Source: Kaistia adipata DSM 17808
GTDB taxonomy: Bacteria > Pseudomonadota > Alphaproteobacteria > Rhizobiales > Kaistiaceae
DNA: 64,000 bases
Reading direction: 5' to 3'
Assembly: GCF_000423225.1 (NCBI RefSeq)
Contig: NZ_KE383991.1
Span: 1,312,217-1,376,216 of the forward strand
Within the stretch, counting starts at the first letter, position 1; the number at the start of each line of letters is the position of its first letter. Below are positions 1-9,570 of the stretch, in pieces. The position numbers were made by a program, and so were the translations under genes. Under the pieces are notes generated by a model. The model did no database searches. It was not told the origin of the DNA and worked only from the letters and a program-made list of their open reading frames with translations.

Positions 1-657
1 ATCGGCGCCCTTCATCGCCTCGACGAACTTGTCCGCCGTCGCATCGAGCAGGCCGAACGTGGCGTAGTGGCAGGGAATCACGGTGTCGAAATGGAAGAAG
101 CGGCGTGCCGCCAGCGCCGCCACCTTGCCGCCCATGGTGAAGCGGTCGCCGATCGGCAGGATGCCGATCTTCGGCTGGTAGATCTCGTCGATCAGCGCCA
201 TGTCGGAGAAGATGTCGGTGTCGCCGGCGTGGTAGAGTGTCTTCTCGCCCGGCGCGCGGAGAACGAGGCCATGCGGCAGGCCCAACGACATGGCGACGCC
301 GTTCCTGTCGATCATGCCCGACGAATGATGCGCCACGGTCATCGAGACGCGGAAGGCGCCGAGGTCGATCGTGCCGCCCGAGTTCATCGCCTCGAGCTTG
401 CCGACGCCATGGTGGCCGAGATAGGCGGCGAGGTCGGCATCCGCGACGACGGTGGCGCCGGTCGCCCTGGCGATCGGGATGGTATCGCCGAGATGATCGC
501 CATGGCCATGCGTCAGCAGGATGTGCGTCAGGCCGCGGGTCCATCGCGCGGTGTCGCCCTTGAAGGACGGATTCCCGCTCAGGAACGGATCGATCAGGAT
601 GACGGCGCCGTCGATCTCGATGTGGAAGGCGGCATGGCCGAGCCAGGTGAGCTTCAT
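1..657 (-). CDS. UPF0173-type metal-dependent hydrolase (3' end cut by window edge)
   Basis: Partial minus-strand gene; the start codon is at 657 and the 3' end lies outside the window. The translation begins [17 protein letters not shown] and contains the metallo-beta-lactamase signature HGHGDH near residue 50, then VAHHSSG and YHAGDT, as expected for the UPF0173/YtnP-like branch that binds two metal ions through His and Asp. The substrate of this family is not established; related folds are lactonases, phosphodiesterases and RNases. No signal peptide is visible, so it is probably cytoplasmic. It is divergent from the YqaA-like gene that starts about 130 bp away. The family call is secure; the function is not. 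Confidence 0.85.
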   Translation of the reverse strand, partial: MKLTWLGHAAFHIEIDGAVILIDPFLSGNPSFKGDTARWTRGLTHILLTHGHGDHLGDTIPIARATGATVVADADLAAYLGHHGVGKLEAMNSGGTIDLGAFRVSMTVAHHSSGMIDRNGVAMSLGLPHGLVLRAPGEKTLYHAGDTDIFSDMALIDEIYQPKIGILPIGDRFTMGGKVAALAARRFFHFDTVIPCHYATFGLLDATADKFVEAMKGAD

Positions 658-791
658 GATGTCGTATCCATCCTCTGTCGGTTCCTCGGGGCAATATGGC
701 GACGCGCGCCGAATTGACCAGCCCCGCCGCGCTGCAAGCTTGCCGTGCCGGGCGCGATCCCCGATAAGGGCGTGAGCAAATCAGGAGGATC

Positions 792-1415
792 GTGTCGGAG
801 ATGGAAGCGCGCGTACCGCAGGCCGAGCGCAAGGGCGTGATGAAGCGCCTGTTCGACCGCATCATGGTCCTGTCGGCCGGCAAGCACGCCCTGTGGCTGC
901 TGGCCGTGGTCTCGTTCACCGAGGCCTCGTTCTTCCCGATTCCGCCCGATCCGGTGCTGGCCGCCATCGTGCTGGCGCGGCGCGACCGCGCCTGGCTGGC
1001 GGCGCTCGTCTGCACCCTCGCCTCGGTGCTCGGCGGCCTGTTCGGCTACGCCATCGGCTACGGCCTGTACGAGGCGATCGGCGCGCCGGTCATCGCCTTC
1101 TACAATCTCCAGGAAGCCTTCCATACCTTCCAGCTTCGCTTCGACGAATGGGGCGGCTGGATCATCGTCGCCAAGGGGCTGACGCCGATCCCGTTCAAGC
1201 TGGTGACGATCGCCTCCGGCGTTGCCCACCTCAACCTGTGGACCTTCGTCATCGCCTGCGTGGTCACGCGCGGCCTGCGCTTCCTGCTGGTCGCGGCGCT
1301 GTTCTACGCCTTCGGCCCGCAGGCGCGCGCCATCATCGACAAGCATTTCTCGACGGTGATGATCCTCGGCACGATCCTCGTCATCCTCGGCTTCGTCGCC
1401 ATCATCTACATCTGA
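792..1415 (+). CDS. YqaA/DedA-family (SNARE-associated) inner membrane protein
   Basis: 207-residue polytopic membrane protein. A GTG start at 792 is preceded by AGGAGG at 783-788, which favours it over the in-frame ATG at 801. Hydrophobic segments lie near residues 32-70, 75-95, 140-170 and 185-207. The family features are the acidic-Pro-rich [15 protein letters not shown] segment and the [18 protein letters not shown] re-entrant-like segment. DedA-superfamily proteins are implicated in membrane homeostasis and undecaprenyl-phosphate or phospholipid flipping; the YqaA branch has no assigned substrate. It is followed 8 bp later by ruvX, suggesting co-transcription. The specific role is inferred from family only. 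Confidence 0.85.
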   Translation: MSEMEARVPQAERKGVMKRLFDRIMVLSAGKHALWLLAVVSFTEASFFPIPPDPVLAAIVLARRDRAWLAALVCTLASVLGGLFGYAIGYGLYEAIGAPVIAFYNLQEAFHTFQLRFDEWGGWIIVAKGLTPIPFKLVTIASGVAHLNLWTFVIACVVTRGLRFLLVAALFYAFGPQARAIIDKHFSTVMILGTILVILGFVAIIYI

Positions 1416-1423
1416 GGCCCGGC

Positions 1424-1945
1424 ATGAGCGGCACGATCCTGGAACTGGGCGAACTGGAGCTGGCGCTGCCTCAGGCGGCGCCCCTCATCGGCCTCGATCT
1501 CGGCACCAAGACGATCGGCGTCGCGATCTCCGATCTCGGCCGGCGCATCGCCTCGCCGCTCGTCCTGATCAACCGCGTCAAGTTCACGCTCGACGCCGAG
1601 GCGCTGATCAAGCTGATCGGCGAGCGCCAGGTGGCGGCGATCGTCATCGGGCTGCCCCTCAACATGGACGGTTCGGAGGGCCCGCGCGCCCAGGCGACGC
1701 GAGCCTTCGTGCGCAACCTGCTGCCGAAGATCGAGATCCCGGTCGCGTTCTGGGACGAACGGCTCTCGACCGTCGCCGTGACGCGCACGCTGCTCGAGGC
1801 CGACACCAGCCGCAAGCGGCGCGGCGAGCTGGTCGACAAGATGGCCGCCGCCTTCATCCTGCAGGGCGCGCTCGACCGGCTGCAGAAGCTGCTGCGCGAC
1901 CGCCAGCCGGACGATGAGGACGATCAGCCCTTCGGGCAGATGTAG
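1424..1945 (+). CDS. ruvX: Putative pre-16S rRNA nuclease / Holliday junction resolvase RuvX (YqgF)
   Basis: 173-residue cytoplasmic protein of the YqgF family, an RNase H-like nuclease required for 16S rRNA 5' processing and long described as a Holliday-junction resolvase homologue. Visible motifs are the first catalytic Asp region [15 protein letters not shown] (residues 25-39), the [16 protein letters not shown] loop, the DERLSTV motif with acidic catalytic residues, and the C-terminal [10 protein letters not shown]. The ATG at 1424 lies 8 bp after the upstream stop. The N-terminus is about 20 residues longer than the E. coli protein, which is common in Rhizobiales. The 3' end overlaps the convergent acyl-CoA dehydrogenase gene by 22 bp. 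Confidence 0.93.
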   Translation: MSGTILELGELELALPQAAPLIGLDLGTKTIGVAISDLGRRIASPLVLINRVKFTLDAEALIKLIGERQVAAIVIGLPLNMDGSEGPRAQATRAFVRNLLPKIEIPVAFWDERLSTVAVTRTLLEADTSRKRRGELVDKMAAAFILQGALDRLQKLLRDRQPDDEDDQPFGQM

Positions 1946-3567
1946 TCGATGAAGGCGCGCGCGTCGAAGCGGGCGTCGAGCATGCCGTAGGTCGAGCGCC
2001 AGGGCTTGCCGAGGCGCGATTCCAGGAAGGCGTCCGCGACCACGGCGGGGAAACGCCGGCGCATCGCCGCCGCCGCCACCGTCATGGCGAGCTGCTCGAC
2101 GAGGATGCGGGCCGAGCCCTCGTCCGCGAGGCCGACCGCCGTCGCCGCGCGAAGCACGTTGAGCGTCGAGCGCGCCGCCTGGCCGAGGCCATCCTCGATC
2201 ACCCGAAGCACCGCCTCGAGCGAATCCGACGAACGCCGCAGGATGCGCAGCACGTCGAGGCAGAGCGTGTTGCCCGGCCCGTCGGCCAGCGCCGGCGCCA
2301 GCGCGTCGCGATAGAGCCGCGCGAGCGGGCCTTCCTCGACAAAGCCGTTGCCGCCGGCGCATTCGATCGCCTCGGCGACGATCGCCGGCGTCACCTTGGT
2401 GACCCAGTACTTGACCACCGGCGTCATCAGCCGGGCGAAGGCCGCCTCGACCGGATCGTCATGCGAGCGGTCGACGGCTTCCGCGAGGCGGAAGACGAGC
2501 GCCGCCGACGCCGTGACGTCGAGCGCCATGTCGGCGAGCACGCGGGTCATCAGCGGCTGGTCGATCAGCGGCGCGCCGAAGGCGCGGCGATGCCGGGCAT
2601 GATGCACGGCTTCCGACAGCGCGGCGCGGGAAATGCCGGCCGAGGTCAGCGCACCGTCGACGCGGGTCAGCGTCACTGTCTCGTTGATGGTCGAGACGCC
2701 GCGGCCGGCCTCGCCGACGAGGAAGCCCGTCGTGCCGGGGAATTCGACTTCCGCCGCCGCGTTGGAGCGCGTGCCGAGCTTGTCCTTGAGCCGCACGAGG
2801 CGGATCGGGTTGCGCTTGCCGTCGGGCAGGAAGCGCGGCACCAGGAAGAAGGAGAGCCCTTCCAGCGTCTGCGCCAGCACCAGCAGCGCGTCGCTCATCG
2901 GCGCCGAGACGAACCATTTGTGGCCGACCAGGCGGTAGCTGCCGTCGCCGAGCGCATCGGCCCGCGTCGTGCTGGCGCGCAGATCCGAGCCGCCCTGCTT
3001 CTCGGTGGTGGCGAAGGCGAACAGCGCGCCCGCCTTCTGCGACGCCGGGATGACGCGCGAATCGTAGCGCCGCGAGCGGATCATCGGCAGCCAGGTCTCG
3101 GCGAGACGCGGCGCATGGGCGAGCGCGGCGACGCTGGCACTGGTCAGCGACATGGCGCCGACATGGCCGGCCTCGACCTGCGCCGTCATGTAGATGCGGG
3201 CGGCGCGCGCCACGGCGCGCACGCTCGCCTCGTCGCCGGTGGCGTCCCAGATCGACGCCTGCAGGCCGGCGGCGACGCTGCGCCGCATCAGCGCGTGATA
3301 GGCGGGATGGAACTCGACCGTGTCGGCGCGGCGGCCGCTGGCGTCATAGGCCTTGAGGACGGGCGGAACCTGGTTGGCGAGGCGCGCCAGATCGGCCATC
3401 TCGGTCGAGCCCCACTGCGCGCCATGCGCGGAAAGGCCCTCGACGACCGGACGCGGCAACCCTTCGACCAGCGCCGCCAGCACCGGATCCGAGGCATAGA
3501 GGTTTTCCCCGACGCGCGGCGCGACCTGGTTGTTGACTTCGTGCGTCTCGTAATCCGGCGAAACCAT
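1924..3567 (-). CDS. AidB-like acyl-CoA dehydrogenase family flavoprotein
   Basis: 547-residue protein, the size of the AidB branch (about 540), longer than ordinary acyl-CoA dehydrogenases. The ATG at 3567 has a GCAGGAG ribosome site just upstream; the frame stays open to 3630 but those residues are Arg-rich and not family-like. Signatures are [16 protein letters not shown] (flavin/substrate loop), [12 protein letters not shown], the [15 protein letters not shown] helix, and [21 protein letters not shown] near the C-terminal third. E. coli AidB is a FAD protein of the adaptive response to alkylation that binds DNA; other members may act on acyl-CoAs. No alkylation-response genes are adjacent, so the role here is open. 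It converges on ruvX. Confidence 0.9.
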   Translation of the reverse strand: MVSPDYETHEVNNQVAPRVGENLYASDPVLAALVEGLPRPVVEGLSAHGAQWGSTEMADLARLANQVPPVLKAYDASGRRADTVEFHPAYHALMRRSVAAGLQASIWDATGDEASVRAVARAARIYMTAQVEAGHVGAMSLTSASVAALAHAPRLAETWLPMIRSRRYDSRVIPASQKAGALFAFATTEKQGGSDLRASTTRADALGDGSYRLVGHKWFVSAPMSDALLVLAQTLEGLSFFLVPRFLPDGKRNPIRLVRLKDKLGTRSNAAAEVEFPGTTGFLVGEAGRGVSTINETVTLTRVDGALTSAGISRAALSEAVHHARHRRAFGAPLIDQPLMTRVLADMALDVTASAALVFRLAEAVDRSHDDPVEAAFARLMTPVVKYWVTKVTPAIVAEAIECAGGNGFVEEGPLARLYRDALAPALADGPGNTLCLDVLRILRRSSDSLEAVLRVIEDGLGQAARSTLNVLRAATAVGLADEGSARILVEQLAMTVAAAAMRRRFPAVVADAFLESRLGKPWRSTYGMLDARFDARAFIDYICPKG

Positions 3568-3723
3568 GCGTCTCCTGCCCCGTCCTCGGTCCGCGCCCCT
3601 TATCTGCCGGCGAGGGTTAATCGCGGGCAAAGGCGCGGCCTTTCTACCTCAAGGATATGCGCTTTTCGCTGGAACGTTCATCGCTTCATCGAAGCGCCGA
3701 ACGTCCCCGCTCCTGGTTTGATC

Positions 3724-3768
3724 GCGTTTTCCACACGCGAACCGGCATCCCCTTCGCTCGAAAACGCT
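3724..3768. repeat. Palindromic intergenic repeat-like element (GCGTTTTC...GAAAACGC)
   Basis: Between the acyl-CoA dehydrogenase and rnr there is an imperfect palindrome whose outer arms are GCGTTTTC (about 3724-3731) and GAAAACGC (about 3760-3767), with GCGAACCGG inside. From memory, very similar strings (exterior GCGTTTTC, interior GAACCGG and CTTCGCT) recur in intergenic DNA of many Rhizobiales. It abuts the rnr stop codon, so it could form the 3' hairpin of the rnr transcript. Only one copy is visible in this window; repeat status therefore rests on recall. Confidence 0.45.
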
Positions 3769-6155
3769 TAGCGACGCTTGCCCCCCGGCTTGCTCTTGAA
3801 CGATCCCCCGGCCGGCCGGCCGCGACGGCCGCGGAAGCCGCCATTGTCGGCCACCTTGCGTTCGCCCTTGGGCAGCATCCGACCGTCCGACATCAGCTCG
3901 AAGCGGAGCGCGCCGGCGACCGGCGCGACCTCGACCAGCTTGACCTCGACCGTATCGCCGAGCCGGAACATCTCGCCCGTCCGCGAGCCGATCACCGCCT
4001 GGCGCGCCTCGTCGAACTGGTAGTAGTCCGAGCCGATCGAGCCAATCGGCACGAAGCCGTCGGCGCCCGTCTCGTCCAGCTTGACGAACAGGCCGGCGCG
4101 CGTGACGCCGGCGATGCGGCCCTGGAAATGCGCGCCGATGCGATCGGCGAGCCAATGCGCGACGAGACGGTCGATCGTCTCGCGCTCGGCCGCCATCGCC
4201 CGGCGCTCGGCGCCGGAGATCTCCTGCGCGATCGCCTCGAGATCCCGCTCGATGCCGTCCTGCAGCCCGCCCTCGCCCATGTCGAGCGAACGGACCAGCG
4301 CGCGATGCACGATCAGGTCGGCATAGCGGCGGATCGGCGAGGTGAAGTGCGCGTAGCGGCGCAGGTTAAGACCGAAGTGACCGATGTTCTCGGGGCTGTA
4401 GACGGCCTGGCTCTGCGAGCGCAGCACCACCTCGTTGACGAGCGCGGCGTTCTCGCTGTCCTTGACCCGGTCGAGGATCAGGTTGAACTGGCTCGGGCGG
4501 AGATTGCCGCTCTTCGGCAGGTTCATCTCGATCGAGGCGAGGAACTCGCGCAACGCCTCGAGCTTGGCCAGCGACGGCGCGTCGTGCACGCGATAGACCA
4601 GCGGCGACCCCTTGCGCTCCAGCGTCTCCGCCGCGGCGACGTTCGCCTGGATCATGAACTCCTCGATCAGCTTGTGCGCGTCGAGGCGTTCGGGAACGAT
4701 GATGCGGTCGATGGCGCCGTCGGGTCCGACGATCAGCTTGCGCTCGGGCAGCTCCAGATCGAGCGGCTCGCGGTTGTCGCGGCCGCGCTTCATCACCGCA
4801 TAGGCGGCCCAGAGCGGCTTCAGGATCGGCTCGAGCAGCGGGCCGGTCTTGTCGTCCGGCCGGCCGTCGATCGCCTCCTGCGCCTGGGCATAGGCGAGCT
4901 TGGCGGCCGACCGCATCATGATGCGGTGGAACCAGTGGAACTTCTTCTTGCCCTCGGCGGTGAACTGCATCTTGACCGCGAGCGCCGGGCGATCCTCGCC
5001 CTCGCGCAGCGAGCAGAGATCGTTCGAGATCCGCTCCGGCAGCATCGGCACGACGCGGTCCGGGAAATAGACCGAATTGCCGCGCTTCAGCGCCTCGCGG
5101 TCGAGCGGCGAGTTCGGCCGCACATACCAGGCGACGTCGGCGATCGCGACGGTGACGAGGAAGCCGCCAGGGTTCTCGGGATCCGGATCCGGCTCGGCAT
5201 AGACGGCGTCGTCATGATCCTTGGCGTCGGGCGGATCGATGGTGACGAGCGGCACGTGCCGCCAGTCCTCGCGGCCACCGGAAATCACCGCCGGCTTCGC
5301 CCGCTCGGCCTCGTCGAGCACCGCCTGCGGGAAGACATAGGGGATGTCGTGTGCATGGATGGCGATCATCGAGACCGCCTTCTCGCTCGTCATCGCGCCG
5401 ACGATCTCGACGACGCGCACGCGCGGCGGCCCGTAGCGGGTCGAGCGCTTCGGCTCAACCGCAACGAGGTCGCCGTCGCGGGCGCCATTCAGGTCGTCGG
5501 GATCGACATCCGCCTCGCGCTGCTTGCGATCGACCGGCTCGATGCGCGCGCCATGCGGCGTCAGGCGCACCACGCCGAGGATCGAGGCGGCCCGCTTTTC
5601 GATCACCTTGATGATGCGACCGGTATGGGCATAGCCCGTCGCCTCGAGATCGGCGGGATCGACATGCGACAGCACGCGGTCGCCGATGCCGGGCGCGGGA
5701 ACCAGCGGCTTGCCGCGGTTCGCCCGGATCAGGACGCGTGGCGCGTCGCCATGGTCCTTGTCCCAGTTCGCCGGCTGGGCGACGAACTCGCCCTCGTCGT
5801 CGCGCTCAACGATCGTCAGCACGGTGACGGGCGGAATGTCGCCCGGACGCGTCAGCTTCTTGCGGTTCTTCTCGACGAGCCCGTCCTCGCTCAATTCCTT
5901 GAGCGTGCGCTTCAGCGCGATGCGGGCGCCGCCGGAAATGCCGAAATGCTTCGAGATCTCGCGCTTGGTCGCCTTGCCGGGATGCTCGGCGATGAAGGCG
6001 AGGATCGCCTCGCGCGTCGGCATGCCGTTCGCCGGCGGCTCGACGGGAGCCGCCTTGCCGGAAGCTTTCGCGAAAGCCTGGGAACGCGTCGCGGATCTCG
6101 CGCCGGGCGTCCGGACCTTCGGGGATTTGGGGGGAGTGTCTGGCTTCTTGGCCAA
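3768..6155 (-). CDS. rnr: Ribonuclease R (3'-5' exoribonuclease)
   Basis: 795 residues from a TTG start at 6155 (MAKKPDTPP...). An open frame continues to 6254 but that stretch is not family-like; the exact start is uncertain because neither option has a strong ribosome site. Order of parts: N-terminal winged helix (around residues 45-100, REAILAFIAEHPGKATKREI), two cold-shock-like domains, the RNB catalytic domain with the Mg-binding acidic cluster DAKDHDDAVY (around residue 310), the NIGHFGLNLRRYAHFTSPIRRYADL motif, an S1 domain (GRIAGVTRAGLFVKLDETGADG) and a basic Gly/Lys/Arg tail. RNase R degrades structured RNA and takes part in rRNA and tmRNA quality control. It lies downstream of topA in the same orientation, a common alphaproteobacterial linkage. 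Confidence 0.93.
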   Translation of the reverse strand: MAKKPDTPPKSPKVRTPGARSATRSQAFAKASGKAAPVEPPANGMPTREAILAFIAEHPGKATKREISKHFGISGGARIALKRTLKELSEDGLVEKNRKKLTRPGDIPPVTVLTIVERDDEGEFVAQPANWDKDHGDAPRVLIRANRGKPLVPAPGIGDRVLSHVDPADLEATGYAHTGRIIKVIEKRAASILGVVRLTPHGARIEPVDRKQREADVDPDDLNGARDGDLVAVEPKRSTRYGPPRVRVVEIVGAMTSEKAVSMIAIHAHDIPYVFPQAVLDEAERAKPAVISGGREDWRHVPLVTIDPPDAKDHDDAVYAEPDPDPENPGGFLVTVAIADVAWYVRPNSPLDREALKRGNSVYFPDRVVPMLPERISNDLCSLREGEDRPALAVKMQFTAEGKKKFHWFHRIMMRSAAKLAYAQAQEAIDGRPDDKTGPLLEPILKPLWAAYAVMKRGRDNREPLDLELPERKLIVGPDGAIDRIIVPERLDAHKLIEEFMIQANVAAAETLERKGSPLVYRVHDAPSLAKLEALREFLASIEMNLPKSGNLRPSQFNLILDRVKDSENAALVNEVVLRSQSQAVYSPENIGHFGLNLRRYAHFTSPIRRYADLIVHRALVRSLDMGEGGLQDGIERDLEAIAQEISGAERRAMAAERETIDRLVAHWLADRIGAHFQGRIAGVTRAGLFVKLDETGADGFVPIGSIGSDYYQFDEARQAVIGSRTGEMFRLGDTVEVKLVEVAPVAGALRFELMSDGRMLPKGERKVADNGGFRGRRGRPAGGSFKSKPGGKRR

Positions 6156-6287
6156 GTAGTTTACGTCCAGTTCGGAATGAGTGTGGCAAGGGCGAAGGCC
6201 CCTGCTCTCCCCGTGGGGAGAAACGAGAATGGCCGGCCGCGCCATTTCTGGCAACAGCCGGCCTCGATGGTGCGACGCTTCCGCCGG

Positions 6288-9032
6288 CTAGCCGGCGTCC
6301 GCCTCCGTCGCCGCCTTCTTGGCGGTGGTCTTCTTGGCGGCCGGCTTCTTGGCCGGGGCCTTCTTGACCGGCGCCGCGTCGTCCGCGGCCTCGGCCTTCT
6401 TGGTGGTAGCCTTCTTCGCCGCCGGCTTCTTGGCCGGGGCCTTCTCGGCCTTCGGCTTGGCGGCGGCGCGCGTCTTCTTGACCGGCGTCTTGCCCGCCTT
6501 CTCGGCGATCAGCGCGACGGCCTCTTCGAGCGAAACGGTCTCGGGCGGCAGCGTCTTCGGCAGCGTCGCGTTGACGGCGCCATGCTTGACGTAGGGACCA
6601 TACTTGCCAGCATGGACCGTGATCGCCCCGCCCAATGTCGGATGGTCGCCAAGCGTCTTCAAGGGCTCGGCGCCGGCGCGTGCCGGGCGGCCCCCGCGCG
6701 CCTTCTTCTCGGCGATGACCGCGACGGCGCGGTTGATGCCGACGTCGAAGACCTCGTCGACGCTTTCGAGATTGGCGTATTTGCCGTCATGCAGCAGGAA
6801 CGGCCCGTAGCGGCCGATGCCCGCCTGGATCGGCTTGCCGTCCTCGGGATGCATGCCGACCTCGCGCGGCAGTGACAGCAGCGCCAACGCCTTCTCGAGC
6901 GTCAGGCTTCCCGCCTCCCAGCCCTTGGGCAGGCTCGACCGTTTCGGCTTCTCCTTGCCCTCCGGCTCGCCGAGCTGGACATAGGGGCCGAAGCGGCCGG
7001 TGCGCAAAGTCACCTCGAGGCCCGTCTCCGGATCGGTGCCGAGCACCTTGGTGCCGTCGGCGCCGAGCGCCGAACCGTTCTCGCCGTTCTCGCCGGGCGA
7101 GGCCTCATCGCCGGAGACGGCGAGCTGGCGCGTGTAGCGGCACTCCGGGTAGTTCGAGCAGCCGATGAACGAACCGAACTTGCCGAGCTTCAGCGACAGG
7201 CGGCCGGTGCCGCAGGACGGGCAGGCGCGCGGATCGCTGCCATCGGCCTTGGCCGGGAAGATATGCGGGCCGAGCAGGTCGTTGAGCGCGTCCAGGACCT
7301 GCGCCACGCGCAGCTCCTTGGTGTCGCCGACATTGGCCGAAAACTGCTGCCAGAACTCGCGCAGCACGTCCTTCCAGGCGATTTCGCCGGCCGAGATCTG
7401 GTCGAGCTTCTCTTCGAGATCGGCGGTGAAGTCGTACTCGACATAGCGGGAGAAGAAGCTCTGCAGGAAGGCCGTCACGAGGCGGCCCTTGTCTTCCGGC
7501 ACCAGGCGCTTCTTCTCGATCCGCACATATTCGCGGTCGCGCAGCACGCCGAGCGTCGCGGCATAGGTCGAGGGACGGCCGATGCCGAGCTCTTCCATGC
7601 GCTTCACCAGCGTCGCCTCGCTGTAGCGCGGCGGCGGCTCGGTGAAATGCTGGGTCTTGGCGATCGCCTTCTTGGTCAGCGTCTCGCCCTTCTCCATGCG
7701 CGGCAGGCGGCCTTCGTCCTCGTCGCCGTCGTCGTCCTTGTCCTCGTTGTAGAGGGCGAGGAAGCCGTCGAAGGTCATGACCTGGCCCGAGGCGCGGAGA
7801 TCGATCTTGCGGCCGCCGGCGTCGACCAGGATGTCGACGGCGGTGCGCTGCATCTCGGCCGATTCCATCTGGCTCGCGACCGTGCGCTTCCAGATCAGCT
7901 CGTACAGGCGGGCCTGGTCCTCGTCGACATAGCGGGCGACGTCGCGCGGGCGGCGCTGCGGGTCGGTCGGACGGATCGCCTCGTGCGCTTCCTGGGCGTT
8001 CTTCGCCTTCACCTGGTATTTGCGCGGCGCGCCGGGCAGGTGCCTGGCGGAAAAGTCCTGGCCGATGACACCGCGCACGGCGTCGACCGCCTCCGGCGCC
8101 ATGTCGACGCCGTCGGTACGCATATAGGTGATGAGACCGACCGTCTCGCCGCCGATGTCGACGCCTTCATAGAGGCGCTGCGCCAGCTGCATGGTGCGGT
8201 TCGGCGCGAAGCCGAGCTTGCGGCTCGCTTCCTGCTGCAGGGTCGAGGTGGTGAAGGGCGCGAAGGGATGGCGCTTGGCCGGCTTCGACTCGATCTCGGC
8301 GACGGTGTAGCGACCGGCGTCGAGCGCGGCGCGGAACGCTTCCGCCTCCTCGGCGGTGCCGACGTCGAGGCGGCTGATCTTCTTGCCGTCGGCGCCGACC
8401 AGGCGCGCCTCGAACTCGTCGCCGCGCGGCGTCGCCAGCGTCGCCACCAGCGACCAGTATTCGCGCGGCTTGAAGATCTCGATCTCGTTCTCGCGGTCGC
8501 AGACGAGGCGGAGCGCCACCGACTGCACGCGGCCGGCCGAACGGGCGCCCGGCAGCTTGCGCCACAGCACCGGCGACAGCGTGAAGCCGACCAGATAGTC
8601 GAGCGCGCGGCGCGCCAGATAGGCATCGACCAGCGCCTCGTCGATCGGGCGCGGGTTCTTCATCGCCTCGAGCACGGCCTGCTTGGTGATCGCGTTGAAG
8701 ACGACGCGCTCGACCGGCTTGTCCTTGAGCGCGCGCTTCTGCTTCAAGACCTCGAGCACGTGCCAGGAAATCGCCTCCCCTTCGCGATCCGGGTCGGTTG
8801 CGAGGATGATGCGGTCGGCGGCCTTGGCGGCGGCGGCCATGTCGGTGAGGCGCTTGGCGGACTTCGGGTCCGCCTCCCAGCTCATGGCGAAGTCCTCGTC
8901 CGGCAGCACCGAGCCGTCCTTCGACGGCAGGTCGCGCACATGACCATAGGACGCCACGACCTGGTAGGACGAGCCGAGGTATTTGTTGATCGTTTTCGCC
9001 TTTGCAGGCGACTCCACGATGACGAGATTCAT
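6288..9032 (-). CDS. topA: DNA topoisomerase I (type IA)
   Basis: 914 residues beginning MNLVIVESPAKAKTINKYLG; a start three codons upstream (9041) is possible. It relaxes negatively supercoiled DNA by transient single-strand breaks. Parts in order: Toprim domain (residues 1-120, with DPDREGEA), the ARRALDYLVGFTLSP region, active-site Tyr near residue 303 in GLITYMRTDGVDM, one four-cysteine zinc ribbon (CPSCG...CSNYPEC) around residue 610, several Topo_C-like repeats (RFGPYVQLGE, RYGPFLLHDG, KYGPYVKHG), then a long Lys/Ala/Pro-rich tail with repeated KKPAAKK units. Such tails in alphaproteobacterial TopA are thought to bind DNA nonspecifically. It sits between dprA and rnr on the same strand. 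Confidence 0.96.
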   Translation of the reverse strand: MNLVIVESPAKAKTINKYLGSSYQVVASYGHVRDLPSKDGSVLPDEDFAMSWEADPKSAKRLTDMAAAAKAADRIILATDPDREGEAISWHVLEVLKQKRALKDKPVERVVFNAITKQAVLEAMKNPRPIDEALVDAYLARRALDYLVGFTLSPVLWRKLPGARSAGRVQSVALRLVCDRENEIEIFKPREYWSLVATLATPRGDEFEARLVGADGKKISRLDVGTAEEAEAFRAALDAGRYTVAEIESKPAKRHPFAPFTTSTLQQEASRKLGFAPNRTMQLAQRLYEGVDIGGETVGLITYMRTDGVDMAPEAVDAVRGVIGQDFSARHLPGAPRKYQVKAKNAQEAHEAIRPTDPQRRPRDVARYVDEDQARLYELIWKRTVASQMESAEMQRTAVDILVDAGGRKIDLRASGQVMTFDGFLALYNEDKDDDGDEDEGRLPRMEKGETLTKKAIAKTQHFTEPPPRYSEATLVKRMEELGIGRPSTYAATLGVLRDREYVRIEKKRLVPEDKGRLVTAFLQSFFSRYVEYDFTADLEEKLDQISAGEIAWKDVLREFWQQFSANVGDTKELRVAQVLDALNDLLGPHIFPAKADGSDPRACPSCGTGRLSLKLGKFGSFIGCSNYPECRYTRQLAVSGDEASPGENGENGSALGADGTKVLGTDPETGLEVTLRTGRFGPYVQLGEPEGKEKPKRSSLPKGWEAGSLTLEKALALLSLPREVGMHPEDGKPIQAGIGRYGPFLLHDGKYANLESVDEVFDVGINRAVAVIAEKKARGGRPARAGAEPLKTLGDHPTLGGAITVHAGKYGPYVKHGAVNATLPKTLPPETVSLEEAVALIAEKAGKTPVKKTRAAAKPKAEKAPAKKPAAKKATTKKAEAADDAAPVKKAPAKKPAAKKTTAKKAATEADAG

Positions 9033-9240
9033 CAATGCCATTTACGAAAAGGTCGAACGAGCCAACGCGCCCGGTCAGACGAGGAATGGAACGAGGCGGT
9101 CGCGCCGCCACTCCCACGGTCGTGGGCGCAGTCGGGCTGGACAATCCCGGAAAGCACCCGGCCTGTCAATGAAGCCCTCGCCCGCTTCGGCGCGACGAGA
9201 ACCAGCATAGGCTGCCCAAACCGCCCCGAACCCCGATGGG

Positions 9241-9273
9241 TTGCATATATTTCGACCTTGCAATTATATTCGA
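9241..9273 (+). promoter_or_regulatory. AT-rich promoter-like segment with a 15-16 bp imperfect direct repeat
   Basis: Two similar strings, TTGCATATATTTCGA (9241-9255) and TTGCAATTATATTCGA (9258-9273), follow each other in an otherwise GC-rich gap. They give a sigma70-like pair, TTGCAT at 9241-9246 and TATATT at 9265-9270, with 18 bp between, about 40 bp upstream of the small plus-strand gene at 9310. The direct repeat could also be a regulator site. This is inferred from sequence only. Confidence 0.4.
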
Positions 9274-9309
9274 GGCTGGGCTGATGCAACCACCATCGAG
9301 GACCCTGAT

Positions 9310-9570
9310 ATGGCGCCTTCGCAAGGGCAAACAAGCGCCACGGAAGTGGCGACTGAACCGATTCACGAACTGAAGCTCGGCATCTCCGGCTACATCGCCG
9401 AGATGACGAAGGATCTGAAGGGGCTCGCCACCAACGCGGAGTTCGAGTTCCTGGCCTACCTGCTCTCGGTCGCCGAGGAGGAGGCAAGAGGCATCCACCG
9501 GACGATGCGCAGCCGTCTGGCCTCCGCGACCGCAGACTTCGAATTCTCTCCAAGCCCCGACGACGCCTAG
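9310..9570 (+). CDS. Conserved small protein of unknown function
   Basis: 86-residue acidic, helical-looking protein ([13 protein letters not shown]...), with an [20 protein letters not shown]-like amphipathic stretch and a second helix ending in [15 protein letters not shown]. The ATG at 9310 is chosen because a GAGG sequence lies at 9297-9300 and a promoter-like segment is 40 bp upstream; the frame is open further upstream but without ribosome site. No signal peptide, membrane segment or known motif is seen. I recall similar small proteins in Rhizobiales but cannot name a family. It is alone on the plus strand between topA and dprA and overlaps the 3' end of dprA by 4 bp. Confidence 0.6.
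   Translation: MAPSQGQTSATEVATEPIHELKLGISGYIAEMTKDLKGLATNAEFEFLAYLLSVAEEEARGIHRTMRSRLASATADFEFSPSPDDA

Noticed and set aside
3657-6875. 1072-codon open frame on the plus strand opposite rnr and topA
   Set aside because: It is antisense to two well-conserved genes, is very rich in Arg, Ala, Asp and Leu with no recognisable domain, and arises from codon bias in GC-rich DNA.
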